In this document: positions 32,533 through 41,147 of the stretch, piece after piece
Layout of the letters: the number at the start of each line of letters is the position of its first letter
How positions within the stretch are numbered: the first letter of the stretch is position 1
Program-made: the position numbers and the translations under genes
Assembly: GCA_002353555.1 (NCBI GenBank)
Contig: DEJO01000018.1
Location: 1 to 64,000 of the forward strand
Source: Prevotella sp. UBA2746
GTDB taxonomy: Bacteria; Bacteroidota; Bacteroidia; Bacteroidales; Bacteroidaceae
Direction of reading: 5' to 3'
DNA: 64,000 nucleotides
Notes under the pieces: model-generated
The model's input: the letters and a program-made list of their open reading frames with translations, nothing else
The model's database searches: none
Told to the model about the DNA's origin: nothing

Positions 32533-33243
32533 TCACCAATCATAAGCCCAAGAGCTTACCCCCTTCATACCATACATTCCAAGGTAGACTTCTTTATAGC
32601 CGAAGACTTGCAGCTTGTGCCGGTACAGTTCAGGATGATCCACTAAGTTGAGGGCGGCGCGAATCTTTGAACCACTCTTCAGCTCTAACGACATCATCTT
32701 GTTGATGTCCTTCTCGTCAGGACTGTCAGCCAGAAGCAAAGCCGTTGCATAAGTAAACGGCGGAGTCAGGTCTGCATAATCCTTATTCTTCGTACATGCA
32801 CCGACAATATATCCATTCACAAAGACACCACCACCAAGTTTCTTCGTCAGGAAATCGTTGACGGTGATGTATGACCCGGCAGTTACAACACCGTCATCAC
32901 CTTGTTCAGAGCCTCCTTGCGATGAGCTACCTTCTTCTCCTCCTCCTTGATACGGCTCTTCGTAAGGCGTTTCCCTGTCATCGTCTATCTCCTCCCAATC
33001 GCCAGGTTCGTCACCTTCACTTCCTCCTCCGCTGTCTCCCGACTGTCCGTCATCGGTTCCCGACTGCCCGGTGTCTGAACTTTCACCCTCTTGGGAGTCG
33101 TCAGTAGCAGACTGTCCTGCGGATGAAGGGTCGGTTTTCTGCTCCGAGTCTTCCACCATTTCCACTACATCGTTGTAGGATTTACCGCAAGCCCAGCATA
33201 GACAGACGGCAAGAAGTAACACTATCAGATGTTGTCTCTTCAT
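32533..33243 (-). CDS. DUF6359 surface lipoprotein
   Basis: 236 residues. Lipoprotein signal MKRQHLIVLLLAVCLCWAC with Cys19, then an acidic Asp/Gly/Ser/Gln linker (about 30-115), then a C-terminal DUF6359 domain (TVNDFLTKKLGGGVFVNGYIVGA ... LVDHPELYRHKLQVFGYKEVYLG), which resembles an OB-fold. The acidic linker after the lipid Cys fits surface export in Bacteroidetes. Function is unknown. Promoter at 33313-33320. Confidence 0.78.
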   Translation of the reverse strand: MKRQHLIVLLLAVCLCWACGKSYNDVVEMVEDSEQKTDPSSAGQSATDDSQEGESSDTGQSGTDDGQSGDSGGGSEGDEPGDWEEIDDDRETPYEEPYQGGGEEGSSSQGGSEQGDDGVVTAGSYITVNDFLTKKLGGGVFVNGYIVGACTKNKDYADLTPPFTYATALLLADSPDEKDINKMMSLELKSGSKIRAALNLVDHPELYRHKLQVFGYKEVYLGMYGMKGVSSWAYDW

Positions 33244-33312
33244 CTTTTCATGGTTATGCAGATTGACATAGAGTTGCATTGGTGCATGCCTCATGCTGAA
33301 GCAAACACCCTG

Positions 33313-33320
33313 CAAAAGTA
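33313..33320 (-). promoter_or_regulatory. Predicted promoter -7 box for the DUF6359-phosphatase pair
   Basis: Minus strand TACTTTTG then CAG, about 70 nt before the lipoprotein start. Confidence 0.6.
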
Positions 33321-33416
33321 ATGATTATTTTAAAACAACACAATTTTCAGCTCACATTTTCGTTTGTTCATAGGAAAAAACATAAAATTAGCATACACTT
33401 TCCACGATGGCGAGTG

Positions 33417-33490
33417 AAAAGAAAAGAGGTTGGCGCAGGAAGCTGCCAACCTCGAGGGAAGATTTCGAAAGCTCGAAATCGCTAAAAACA
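33417..33490 (-). ncRNA. Candidate small RNA between divergent genes
   Basis: A full consensus promoter on the minus strand (33496-33503 plus TTTG at 33524-33527) is followed by about 74 nt holding a GATTTCGA-TCGAAATC-type hairpin and a GAGGTTGGC/GCCAACCTC hairpin (33426-33453) that ends in UUUUCUUUU. There is no open frame. The next gene on that strand has its own promoter further on, so this looks like a self-contained short transcript rather than a leader. Expression is untested. Confidence 0.45.
33426..33453 (-). terminator. Intrinsic terminator of the candidate small RNA
   Basis: Nine-base-pair stem GAGGTTGGC/GCCAACCTC with a 10-nt loop, followed on the minus strand by a U-rich run (33425-33417). 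Confidence 0.65.
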
Positions 33491-33495
33491 TGTGG

Positions 33496-33503
33496 CAAAT
33501 GTA
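33496..33503 (-). promoter_or_regulatory. Consensus promoter upstream of the candidate small RNA
   Basis: Minus strand TACATTTG with TTTG at a spacing of exactly 20 nt (33524-33527). Confidence 0.6.
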
Positions 33504-33588
33504 GACGTTTTAACTGAAAGTTCCAAATTTTTAGGAAAGAAAATGACTTTTTTAACATTATAATAGATGTCACGTCTGGGTTTTTTCG

Positions 33589-33596
33589 TATCTTTG
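33589..33596 (+). promoter_or_regulatory. Predicted promoter -7 box for the GH28-GH105 gene
   Basis: TATCTTTG about 66 nt before the ATG at 33663; it excludes the upstream in-frame start at 33567. Confidence 0.65.
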
Positions 33597-33662
33597 CCAA
33601 CTGACAAGACTCGCCATTTTGCCTTGTCATCGGTTACGAACATAAACAATTCAACAACAATA

Positions 33663-36260
33663 ATGACAAAAAACATGAATCGAACCTTAAAACTGATCCT
33701 CTTGTGCGCACTGTTCGCCGTGACAGCCCATGCACAGAATTGGAACGATGCCTTGTACAAACAGATTGAGACAAGCGTCCAGGAACCCACGTTCAAGAAT
33801 GCCACCTACGACATTACCAAGTACGGTGCATCGGTAAAGGCCACGGCTGCCGCCAACCAGAAGGCCATCAACAAGGCCATCGCCACCTGTTCAAAGAAAG
33901 GCGGCGGCAAGGTCGTCGTACCTGCCGGCACCTTCGAGACTGGTCCTATCACACTGAAGAGCAACGTAAACCTTGAAGTTCAGAAGGATGCACGCCTGCT
34001 CTTCTCTACCGACAAGACCCTCTTCCCCATCGTCCTGACACGCTGGGAGGGTATGGACTGCATGAACTACCAGCCGTGTATCTACGCCTATGGCGAGAAG
34101 AACGTTGCCATTACGGGCGAAGGCACTATCGACGGCAACGGATCTAACGACACATGGTGGAAGATGTGCGGCAAGGACCGCTTCGGTTGGACTCCCGAAC
34201 TGAAGGAGAGTCAGAAGATTGGACGTCCGCTGCTGTTCGAATACAGTGAGGCTGGCAAGCCCTTCGAGCAGCGCAACATGAAGGATACAGGTCTGCGTCC
34301 GCAGCTCATCAACCTGTACAAGTGCGACAACGTAGCCATCAAGAACGTCACGTTGCTGCGCTCACCGTTCTGGGTTATCCACCCGCTGATCTGCAAGAAC
34401 GTGCTCGTCAAAGGCGTAAAAATATGGAACGAAGGTCCTAACGGAGACGGCTGCGACCCGGAGTCGTGCGAGAATGTCGTCATTGAAGACTGTATCTTCC
34501 ACACCGGCGACGACTGTATCGCCATCAAGAGCGGACGCAATGCTGACGGACGCATCTGGAACCTGCCGTCGAAGAACATCATCGTGCGCAACTGTACGAT
34601 GGAAGACGGACACGGAGGAGTGGTCGTCGGCTCGGAGATTACCGGCGGATGCCAGAACGTCTTCGTTGAGAACTGCAAGATGGACTCCCCCAACCTCGAC
34701 CGCGTGCTGCGCATCAAGACCAACACCTGCCGCGGTGGTATCATTGAGAACATCTACATGCGCAACGTCACCGTTGGCCAGTGTAAGGAGAGCGTCATGC
34801 GCATCAACCTCGGCTACGAGCCCAACGAGCCTGCCAAGCGCGGATTCATCCCCACCGTTCGCAACGTCTACATGAGCAACGTCACCTGTCAGAAGAGTGA
34901 GTTCGGCGTGAAGCTGAACGGACTCGACGATGCCGACAACATCTACAACATCCATGTAGAGAACTGCCAGTTCAACGGTGTCACCAAGCAGGCGGTAGAG
35001 CGCACGGGCAAGAGCCACGACATCTACTTCAACAACCTCGTCGTCAACGGCAGCACGGTTCTGTTGAAGAAACCGTACAAGCACTACAGCGAGTGGATGA
35101 CTCACTCCGAGATGACACGTGTGCCCCATTCCTACCTGCTCGACTTCCCCAAGAACAACAACCCGCGGTGGAGCTACACCAGCGGTACGGAGATGGGTGC
35201 CATGTTCGACACCTACATGGCTTACAAGGACGAGAGCATCCTGAACTACCTGAAGGAGTATCCCGCATTCATGATCGACGAGAAAGGCAACGCCAAAGGA
35301 TATGACTACAACGAGTTCAACCTCGACAACGTACGACCGGGCAAGGTGCTCATGGACATCTACCAGCTCGACCCGAAGGAGAAAGACCTGAAGCTGTTGA
35401 AGACCCTCTTCAAGCAGCTGGAGAAGCAGCCACGAACGAAGGAAGGCGTCTTCTGGCACAAAGCCATCTATGCCTATCAGGTATGGCTCGACGGCATCTT
35501 CATGGGACTCCCCTACTACACCAAGGCTGCTCCTATATTAAAAGGTGAGAAAAAGGCAAAGAAATACTACGATGATGCCGTAGACCAAATCATCAAGACC
35601 GACAAGCGCACCTACGATGCAGAGACAGGACTGTGGAAGCACGCATGGGACGAGACGCACGAGCAGTTCTGGGCAAACAAGCAGACAGGCCTTTCGCAGC
35701 ACACATGGGCGCGTGCCATGGGTTGGTATACGATGGCTATGGTCGAAGTGCTCGACAACCTGCCAGCCAACTACGGCCGCCGTCAGGAGGTCATCGATGT
35801 CTTCAAGAAGGCAATGACCGCACTGGTGAAGTGCCAGGATGCGGAGACGGGCGTATGGTATGACGTGCTCGACGTGAAAGACCCGCGCAACTATCTGGAG
35901 GCTACCGCTTCTTCCATGTTTGCCTACTGCCTGCTGAAGGGCTACCGCAAGGGGTATCTCGATGCCAGCTTCCGCGATGCAGGCGTGAAAGCCTACAACG
36001 GCATCCTCAAGCAGTTCATCAAGGTGAACCCCGACAAGACCATCTCGCTGACCCGCTGCTGCGAGGTGAGCGGTCTCGGTCCGGGTGTCACTCCGGCTGT
36101 GTTGAAGGCTGCCCCGAAGGTAAAGGAGAACCTGCGCCGCGACGGTTCGTTTGAATACTACATCAGTGAGCCCATCCGCGACAACGACGGCAAGGGTGTC
36201 GGCCCGTTCATCTGGGCTTCGCTCGAAATGGAACAGCAGGGACTGCCCATTGCTGAATAA
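33663..36260 (+). CDS. Secreted GH28 polygalacturonase fused to GH105 unsaturated galacturonyl hydrolase
   Basis: 865 residues with signal peptide (LILLCALFAVTAHAQ). The GH28 right-handed beta-helix (about 45-490) has NGDGCDPE (Asp262, Asp265 region), TGDDCIAIKSG (Asp283/284), DGHGGVVVGSE and an RIK motif, the galacturonase catalytic set. The alpha/alpha-barrel (about 510-865) has WHKAIYAYQVWLDG, HAWDE, WARAMGWYTMAMVEVL and NYLEATASSMFAYCLLKG, typical of GH105. One chain could therefore cut pectin backbone and remove unsaturated or galacturonyl ends. The stop is followed at once by an AACTCC-type repeat. Confidence 0.92.
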   Translation: MTKNMNRTLKLILLCALFAVTAHAQNWNDALYKQIETSVQEPTFKNATYDITKYGASVKATAAANQKAINKAIATCSKKGGGKVVVPAGTFETGPITLKSNVNLEVQKDARLLFSTDKTLFPIVLTRWEGMDCMNYQPCIYAYGEKNVAITGEGTIDGNGSNDTWWKMCGKDRFGWTPELKESQKIGRPLLFEYSEAGKPFEQRNMKDTGLRPQLINLYKCDNVAIKNVTLLRSPFWVIHPLICKNVLVKGVKIWNEGPNGDGCDPESCENVVIEDCIFHTGDDCIAIKSGRNADGRIWNLPSKNIIVRNCTMEDGHGGVVVGSEITGGCQNVFVENCKMDSPNLDRVLRIKTNTCRGGIIENIYMRNVTVGQCKESVMRINLGYEPNEPAKRGFIPTVRNVYMSNVTCQKSEFGVKLNGLDDADNIYNIHVENCQFNGVTKQAVERTGKSHDIYFNNLVVNGSTVLLKKPYKHYSEWMTHSEMTRVPHSYLLDFPKNNNPRWSYTSGTEMGAMFDTYMAYKDESILNYLKEYPAFMIDEKGNAKGYDYNEFNLDNVRPGKVLMDIYQLDPKEKDLKLLKTLFKQLEKQPRTKEGVFWHKAIYAYQVWLDGIFMGLPYYTKAAPILKGEKKAKKYYDDAVDQIIKTDKRTYDAETGLWKHAWDETHEQFWANKQTGLSQHTWARAMGWYTMAMVEVLDNLPANYGRRQEVIDVFKKAMTALVKCQDAETGVWYDVLDVKDPRNYLEATASSMFAYCLLKGYRKGYLDASFRDAGVKAYNGILKQFIKVNPDKTISLTRCCEVSGLGPGVTPAVLKAAPKVKENLRRDGSFEYYISEPIRDNDGKGVGPFIWASLEMEQQGLPIAE

Positions 36261-36263
36261 GTT

Positions 36264-36400
36264 GAAAGGGAGTTATAAAGGAGTTAAAGGGGAGTTATGT
36301 CCTCTAACTTCGCCGCGTAGCGGCAGATTCGAGCTTGCTCGCTTTGCTTGCAAAGAACTCCCTTTTAACTTCAGCCGCAAAGCGGCTAACTCCCTAAACA
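36264..36400. repeat. Diverged copy of the AACTCC-type dispersed repeat
   Basis: GGGAGTTAT/GGAGTTAAA units, hairpins CCGC-GTA-GCGG and GCCGCAAAGCGGC, then AACTCCCTTTTAACTTC. It begins directly after the GH28-GH105 stop codon and fills the spacer to the next PL1 gene. Confidence 0.65.
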
Positions 36401-36435
36401 TAAAATAAAATTTGAAACAACCAACATTACCCATA

Positions 36436-38418
36436 ATGAAAAAATTAGCATTCTTATTATCAACAATCCTGGCAGGAACGACGGCGTTTGCACAGTCGGA
36501 ATACGACCTGAACGCACCGTTCGGCTTCTGTACCGTGGCGTCACGCACTGCCAACACCCCTTACAACATCACGGGCGGAGGCTGCTACAGCTATCCCGTA
36601 CCCGCAGAACTCGAAGCCAATACCGTGGTATTGACATCTACCGGTGTCGACATGAAAGGTACCATCCAGAATGCCATCAAGAACGGCAACAACAAGGTCA
36701 TCATCCTCGACGGCTCTAAGGGCGACTTCATCGTATCGAGCAACGTAGGCATTACCGCCAGCGGCAAGACCATCCTCGGCATCAACAACGCACGCATCCG
36801 CACCAAGTGGGAGATGACTCAGGAGATCAAAAATGCATTGGATGCCGCCGGAGTACCCAACATGAGTACCAGCGGTAATGGCGGTACGCTGCCTAACGGT
36901 CAGTATGTCGAAGAACAGGCTGAGTACAACACTCGCAAGATCATCATAGAGAAGACCGGCGACAACAATGAGGGCTACCGCAACTCCGGAATCCTCTCCC
37001 TCTCCGGCTGCCAGAACATCATCATCCGCAACATCACGTTCATCGGCCCTGGTGCCGTTGACGTCGGTGGCAGCGACCTCATCTCGTCTTCCAACGGAGC
37101 CAAGAACATCTGGGTAGACCACTGTGCCTTCCAGGACGGCATGGACGGTAACTTCGACATCACGCAGAGAGCCGACTTCCACACCGTCAGCTGGTGTACC
37201 TTCAGCTACTCCAACCGCTCGTACATGCACCAGAACACCAACCTCATCGGCAGCAGCGACAGCGAGGCTACAGGCTATCTGAACACCACCTTCGCCTTCA
37301 ACTGGTGGGGAACGGGTTGCAAAGCACGTATGCCGATGGCTCGCGTGGGTAAGATTCACATGCTGAACAACTATTACAGCACTACCACCGGCGGTAACTG
37401 TATCAACCCGCGCAAGAACTCGGAATTCCTTATCGAAGGCAACTACATCGACACGGGCGTGAAGAGTTTCTATAGTCAGAGTGGTGCTAAAGCAGTGACA
37501 TGGGTAAACAACAACTACATCGCATCGGGAAGCACGCCTGACTCCCAAGGTTCCACCGTTACGGTACCTTATGCCTACACCGTTGTTGCGGCTGCCAATG
37601 TCAAGGATGCCGTAAAGACCTATGCCGGCGCCACTTTGAAGTTTGATGGCGGTGAAACACCAGTTGACCCACCATCAGGAACAGCAGGCAGCATCGTATG
37701 GGCATTTGATTCAGGTGCTGACGGTCAGGCAGCCAATGTTCAGGCAAGTATCACCGAGGGTATTCAGGCAACCAGCGTAACCTTAGGTTCCGACCTGGCG
37801 TACGACGGCAAGCAGACAGCTCTGGGAGAAACGAAGATTCAAGACCGTACGACCAACTTCCCGTCAACAGCAGCTTCAGATGCCAATGCCATCACCTTTA
37901 AGGTTGACATGGCTGACGGATATCAGTTCCTTGCCACCGATGTATCGGTGACAGCAACACGCTTAGGAACCGATGCCGGAAAGATTGATATCAGCTGGAC
38001 GGATGCTGGCGGTACGACCGCACTCTGCCTTGAGGAGACACCGAGCAGAGACAACGGTTCACCCAATGTCACCACTTATCCGTTTGACCTGCAAGGCAAA
38101 GCCGTAGCAACAGAAACCAGTTGCAGCCTCATCATCAACATGTACGGCGTTACTACAGGATACAAGAAAGACTCAGGCGGCAATCCGACAACAGAAATCA
38201 ACTACAAGGATTATGGTTTCAAGGATATCGTCATCAGTGGATATCTCATCAATACATCAACCGGCATTGCCACACCTGTAACGCTTGCTCCTGTCACCAG
38301 CACTGAGTACTACAACCTCGCCGGACAGCGCATCGGAGCCGATGCCAAGGGCATCGTCATCGAGCGACAGCGCACTGCCGACGGCCGTGTAACGACCAGG
38401 AAGGTGATCAAGCGGTAA
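36436..38418 (+). CDS. Secreted PL1 pectate lyase with accessory domain and C-terminal signature
   Basis: 660 residues; signal peptide MKKLAFLLSTILAGTTAFAQ. The PL1 beta-helix (about 80-390) carries NIIIRNITFIGPGA, VDHCAFQDGMDGNFDI and the GCKARMPMARVGKIH segment with the catalytic arginine. Residues about 422-605 form a separate beta-rich module that is clearly similar to residues 167-337 of the CE8 protein downstream, so it may bind pectin. The last about 35 residues (EYYNLAGQRIG ... RKVIKR) match the tails of other enzymes in this locus. The start at 36436 is the first ATG before the signal peptide. Confidence 0.9.
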   Translation: MKKLAFLLSTILAGTTAFAQSEYDLNAPFGFCTVASRTANTPYNITGGGCYSYPVPAELEANTVVLTSTGVDMKGTIQNAIKNGNNKVIILDGSKGDFIVSSNVGITASGKTILGINNARIRTKWEMTQEIKNALDAAGVPNMSTSGNGGTLPNGQYVEEQAEYNTRKIIIEKTGDNNEGYRNSGILSLSGCQNIIIRNITFIGPGAVDVGGSDLISSSNGAKNIWVDHCAFQDGMDGNFDITQRADFHTVSWCTFSYSNRSYMHQNTNLIGSSDSEATGYLNTTFAFNWWGTGCKARMPMARVGKIHMLNNYYSTTTGGNCINPRKNSEFLIEGNYIDTGVKSFYSQSGAKAVTWVNNNYIASGSTPDSQGSTVTVPYAYTVVAAANVKDAVKTYAGATLKFDGGETPVDPPSGTAGSIVWAFDSGADGQAANVQASITEGIQATSVTLGSDLAYDGKQTALGETKIQDRTTNFPSTAASDANAITFKVDMADGYQFLATDVSVTATRLGTDAGKIDISWTDAGGTTALCLEETPSRDNGSPNVTTYPFDLQGKAVATETSCSLIINMYGVTTGYKKDSGGNPTTEINYKDYGFKDIVISGYLINTSTGIATPVTLAPVTSTEYYNLAGQRIGADAKGIVIERQRTADGRVTTRKVIKR

Positions 38419-38475
38419 AGAGATTCCCGTGAGGGAATATACACCTTATTTATATATAAGGGCTACAAAGCGTCA

Positions 38476-38509
38476 GGGTACGCACCTTTTCGTGCGTACC
38501 CGTTTTTTT
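38476..38509 (+). terminator. Intrinsic terminator after the PL1 gene
   Basis: GGGTACGCAC pairs with GTGCGTACCC around a 6-nt loop, followed by CG and seven T. Confidence 0.88.
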
Positions 38510-38568
38510 ATTCATCACAAAACAAGAAAAAAGTTTCTAAAAACAATTACTATTAGAAAAATAATACG

Positions 38569-38576
38569 TAACTTTG
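38569..38576 (+). promoter_or_regulatory. Predicted promoter -7 box for the Ig-like secreted protein
   Basis: TAACTTTG followed by CAAC, 41 nt before the ATG. Confidence 0.65.
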
Positions 38577-38617
38577 CAACAAGAAATTATTAGTTAACAT
38601 CAAAACCTTTTAAAACC

Positions 38618-40624
38618 ATGAGTAAAATTCTACGCTATTCATTCATGAGCCTCCTGCTGATGTGTTGCGGAAGCATCTTTGCAGACGAGGCAACATTTGT
38701 GTTCAACACATCTGAAGGCTTGCAGGCCCTTGGCATTGCAGAACCAGAAGCTGGTGCTGGTACTGAATTGGGTAATGCCACTTATACTATTAATGGAGTA
38801 AGCCTGACTGCAACAGACGGCAGTACCAACACCCGTATTTGGAAAGCTTTAAACAAGAATACGGGAGTTACTACCTTAAACTTGCGTGTGTACAAAAGCA
38901 ACGCTACCAAGCCTGCAGGTACGCTGACGCTCTCAGCTGGTGACAAATACATCACAGAGATTGAGTTTGCAGGAACTGTAGAAATGGAAGCTGACGGTGG
39001 AAGTCTCGACGAAGCCACAAAGACTTGGAAAGGTTCAGCCAAAACGGTTGTCTTTACCGCTACAGCGACCAATCAGCTCAACACCATCAAAGTGACTTAC
39101 CAGGCTTCTGCCGGAGTAACCAAGAAGAATGCAGCACTTGCATTCTCTGCCGAGACCGTCAACACTGTTGTCGGCGAACCGTTCACCGCTCCCACACTGA
39201 GCAAGGCTACAACAGCCGCAGTGACCTACTCTTCTACCAACGCCAAGGTAGCTACCGTCGACGCAACATCGGGTGACGTCACCATCGTCGGTGCAGGTAC
39301 AGCCAAGATTCGTGCCACGGTTGAAGAAAATGAGGAATACTATGGCGACCAGGCAGAATACCAGATTATCGCTACCGAACCCGTGAAGAGCGAGGTGACA
39401 CTGCCCTACAGCGACCTGAGCAAGGGACAAGGCTCGTTCACGATTGACGACATCAACGTTCCGGATGGCAAATATGTATGGCAATGGACAAGCTACATGA
39501 AAGGTAGCGGACTGAAGGATACCGAGACGGAGAGCGACCTGAAGTCACCCGTCATCGACCTCACTGGTGCTTCGAAGCCTGTCATGACCTTCTTGCAGTG
39601 CATCAACAAGTACTTCGGCAACTATGCTAACGAGGCTCAGCTCATCATCACCACACTCGAAGGCGGTGCCATTTCCGACCAGGAAGTCATCGCTCTCGAA
39701 GCTCCCACCTTCCCGGAAACAGGTAACTGGTCTAACTGGAAAGACGAGTCTATCGACCTGTCAGCATACGTTGGACTGAAGATTCAGGTGACCTTCAAGT
39801 ACAAGAGCACCACGACCAACTACGGTACATGGGAAATCAAGAACTTCAGTGTTGAAGACGAAAACGCACAGCCCGATGTCAAGACGGTAGAAAACATTGC
39901 CGGCCTGAGCGCACTCAACGCCAAGGACGACGCTACGCTGACGCTGACCAATGCTGAGGTAGCCAAGAAGTGGACTTCCAACAACGGCAACACGCAGATC
40001 TACCTCCGCGATGCTACCGGTGCCATCGAGTTCTATGTCACCAAGCAGTATGCAGCCATCGCAGAGAACTTCGTTGAGGGTGGCATCGTCAACGGTACCA
40101 TCGACATCACATACGACATCTACAACCAGATGCAGGAGATTGTTCCCAACGCGAACACCAATGTCAGCAGCCTCACCTTCCAGGCTCCCGCAGGTGCTCC
40201 GGAGGCTAAGGCCATCGCCATTACCGACGTTGCTGCCAACCTGCACAACCTGGTTGCCATCAAGGATGTCACCATCGAGATGGATGCTGTAGCAGCAAGA
40301 GGCAACAACGTTACTGCACAAGCTACCTTCTATGCCGCATCTGGCAGCGACCGCATACGCCTGTTCAACGGCTTCCACGACACCCAGTTCGACGACTTCA
40401 GCCCGTTCATGACCGGAACAGTCAACATCAAGGGTATCGTCATGAAGAGCGGAAGCCAATACGAGCTCTACCCGACCGAGATTAGCAGCCCTACAGCTAT
40501 CAACAGCATCAAGGCTGACAAGCTGAACGCCGACGCTCCGATGTTCAACCTTGCAGGCCAGCGCGTCAGCAAGAACTTCAAGGGTGTTGTCATCCAGAAC
40601 GGTCGCAAGTTTGTGAACAAGTAG
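38618..40624 (+). CDS. Secreted Ig-like / adhesin-type multidomain protein of unknown function
   Basis: 668 residues. Signal peptide MSKILRYSFMSLLLMCCGSIFA. Then a beta-rich N-terminal region, a BIG2-like Ig domain at about 170-255 (AAVTYSSTNAKVATVDATSGDVTIVGAGTAKI), a choice-of-anchor-like jelly roll at about 270-410, and an OB-fold-like DUF5689-type domain at about 430-630. No catalytic motif is recognised. The C-terminus (MFNLAGQRVSKNFKGVVIQNGRK) shares the tail signature of the locus enzymes. Its position between a pectate lyase and a pectin methylesterase suggests binding or presentation of pectin. Confidence 0.72.
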   Translation: MSKILRYSFMSLLLMCCGSIFADEATFVFNTSEGLQALGIAEPEAGAGTELGNATYTINGVSLTATDGSTNTRIWKALNKNTGVTTLNLRVYKSNATKPAGTLTLSAGDKYITEIEFAGTVEMEADGGSLDEATKTWKGSAKTVVFTATATNQLNTIKVTYQASAGVTKKNAALAFSAETVNTVVGEPFTAPTLSKATTAAVTYSSTNAKVATVDATSGDVTIVGAGTAKIRATVEENEEYYGDQAEYQIIATEPVKSEVTLPYSDLSKGQGSFTIDDINVPDGKYVWQWTSYMKGSGLKDTETESDLKSPVIDLTGASKPVMTFLQCINKYFGNYANEAQLIITTLEGGAISDQEVIALEAPTFPETGNWSNWKDESIDLSAYVGLKIQVTFKYKSTTTNYGTWEIKNFSVEDENAQPDVKTVENIAGLSALNAKDDATLTLTNAEVAKKWTSNNGNTQIYLRDATGAIEFYVTKQYAAIAENFVEGGIVNGTIDITYDIYNQMQEIVPNANTNVSSLTFQAPAGAPEAKAIAITDVAANLHNLVAIKDVTIEMDAVAARGNNVTAQATFYAASGSDRIRLFNGFHDTQFDDFSPFMTGTVNIKGIVMKSGSQYELYPTEISSPTAINSIKADKLNADAPMFNLAGQRVSKNFKGVVIQNGRKFVNK

Positions 40625-40669
40625 AAACATTTCCCGCCCCGACTCTTCTACCCTGAAGAGTCACCCCCC

Positions 40670-40707
40670 GCGCCCTGCCTCAACCCTCGGCAGGGCGCTC
40701 TTTTTTT
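40670..40707 (+). terminator. Intrinsic terminator after the Ig-like gene
   Basis: GCGCCCTGCC pairs with GGCAGGGCGC around a 9-nt loop, followed by TC and seven T. Confidence 0.88.
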
Positions 40708-40733
40708 ATGAAAGGACTTTGACCATTCAGACT

Positions 40734-40941
40734 GTAAAGCTTACCCATCCTCTCAGTAAACTTTGCTCATCCTCTCAGTAAACTTTGCTCATCCTCTCAG
40801 TAAGCTTTACTCATCCTCTCAGTAAGCCTTACTCATCCTCTCAGTAAGCCTTACTCAGCGCGTCAGTAAGCCTTACTCAGCGCGTCAGTAAGTTTTACTC
40901 AGCGCGTCAGTAAGCTTTACTCAGCGCGTCGGTAAATCTTA
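40734..40941. repeat. 22-bp iteron-like tandem array 2
   Basis: Nine complete 22-bp units from 40734 plus a partial one. The dyad core AGTAAGCCTTACT is nearly perfect in the centre of the array. The first five units use the TCATCCTCTC linker and the rest use TCAGCGCGTC. This is the inverse orientation of the family at 16376-16556. It occupies the spacer between a terminator and the CE8 promoter; the remaining 40942-41147 contains that promoter and a leader. Confidence 0.9.
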
Positions 40942-41011
40942 TTTCTATTTTCTCACTTGTACTATAACTTTTTTTAAGAGTTGATTGCATACAACTTTAG
41001 TAAGAAGTTTG

Positions 41012-41019
41012 TAAATTTG
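41012..41019 (+). promoter_or_regulatory. Predicted promoter -7 box for the CE8 gene
   Basis: TAAATTTG then CAAT, giving a leader of about 120 nt, longer than for the other genes here. Confidence 0.6.
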
Positions 41020-41147
41020 CAATCACTACAGCAATCCGCAAGCAAACATGCACGCAGAAATTGCCTTACACATCAACGTCAATAACAAACAGCAGAAGAT
41101 TGAAAATCAATACATTTATAACTTTTACTTAAACAAACAATTTCACT

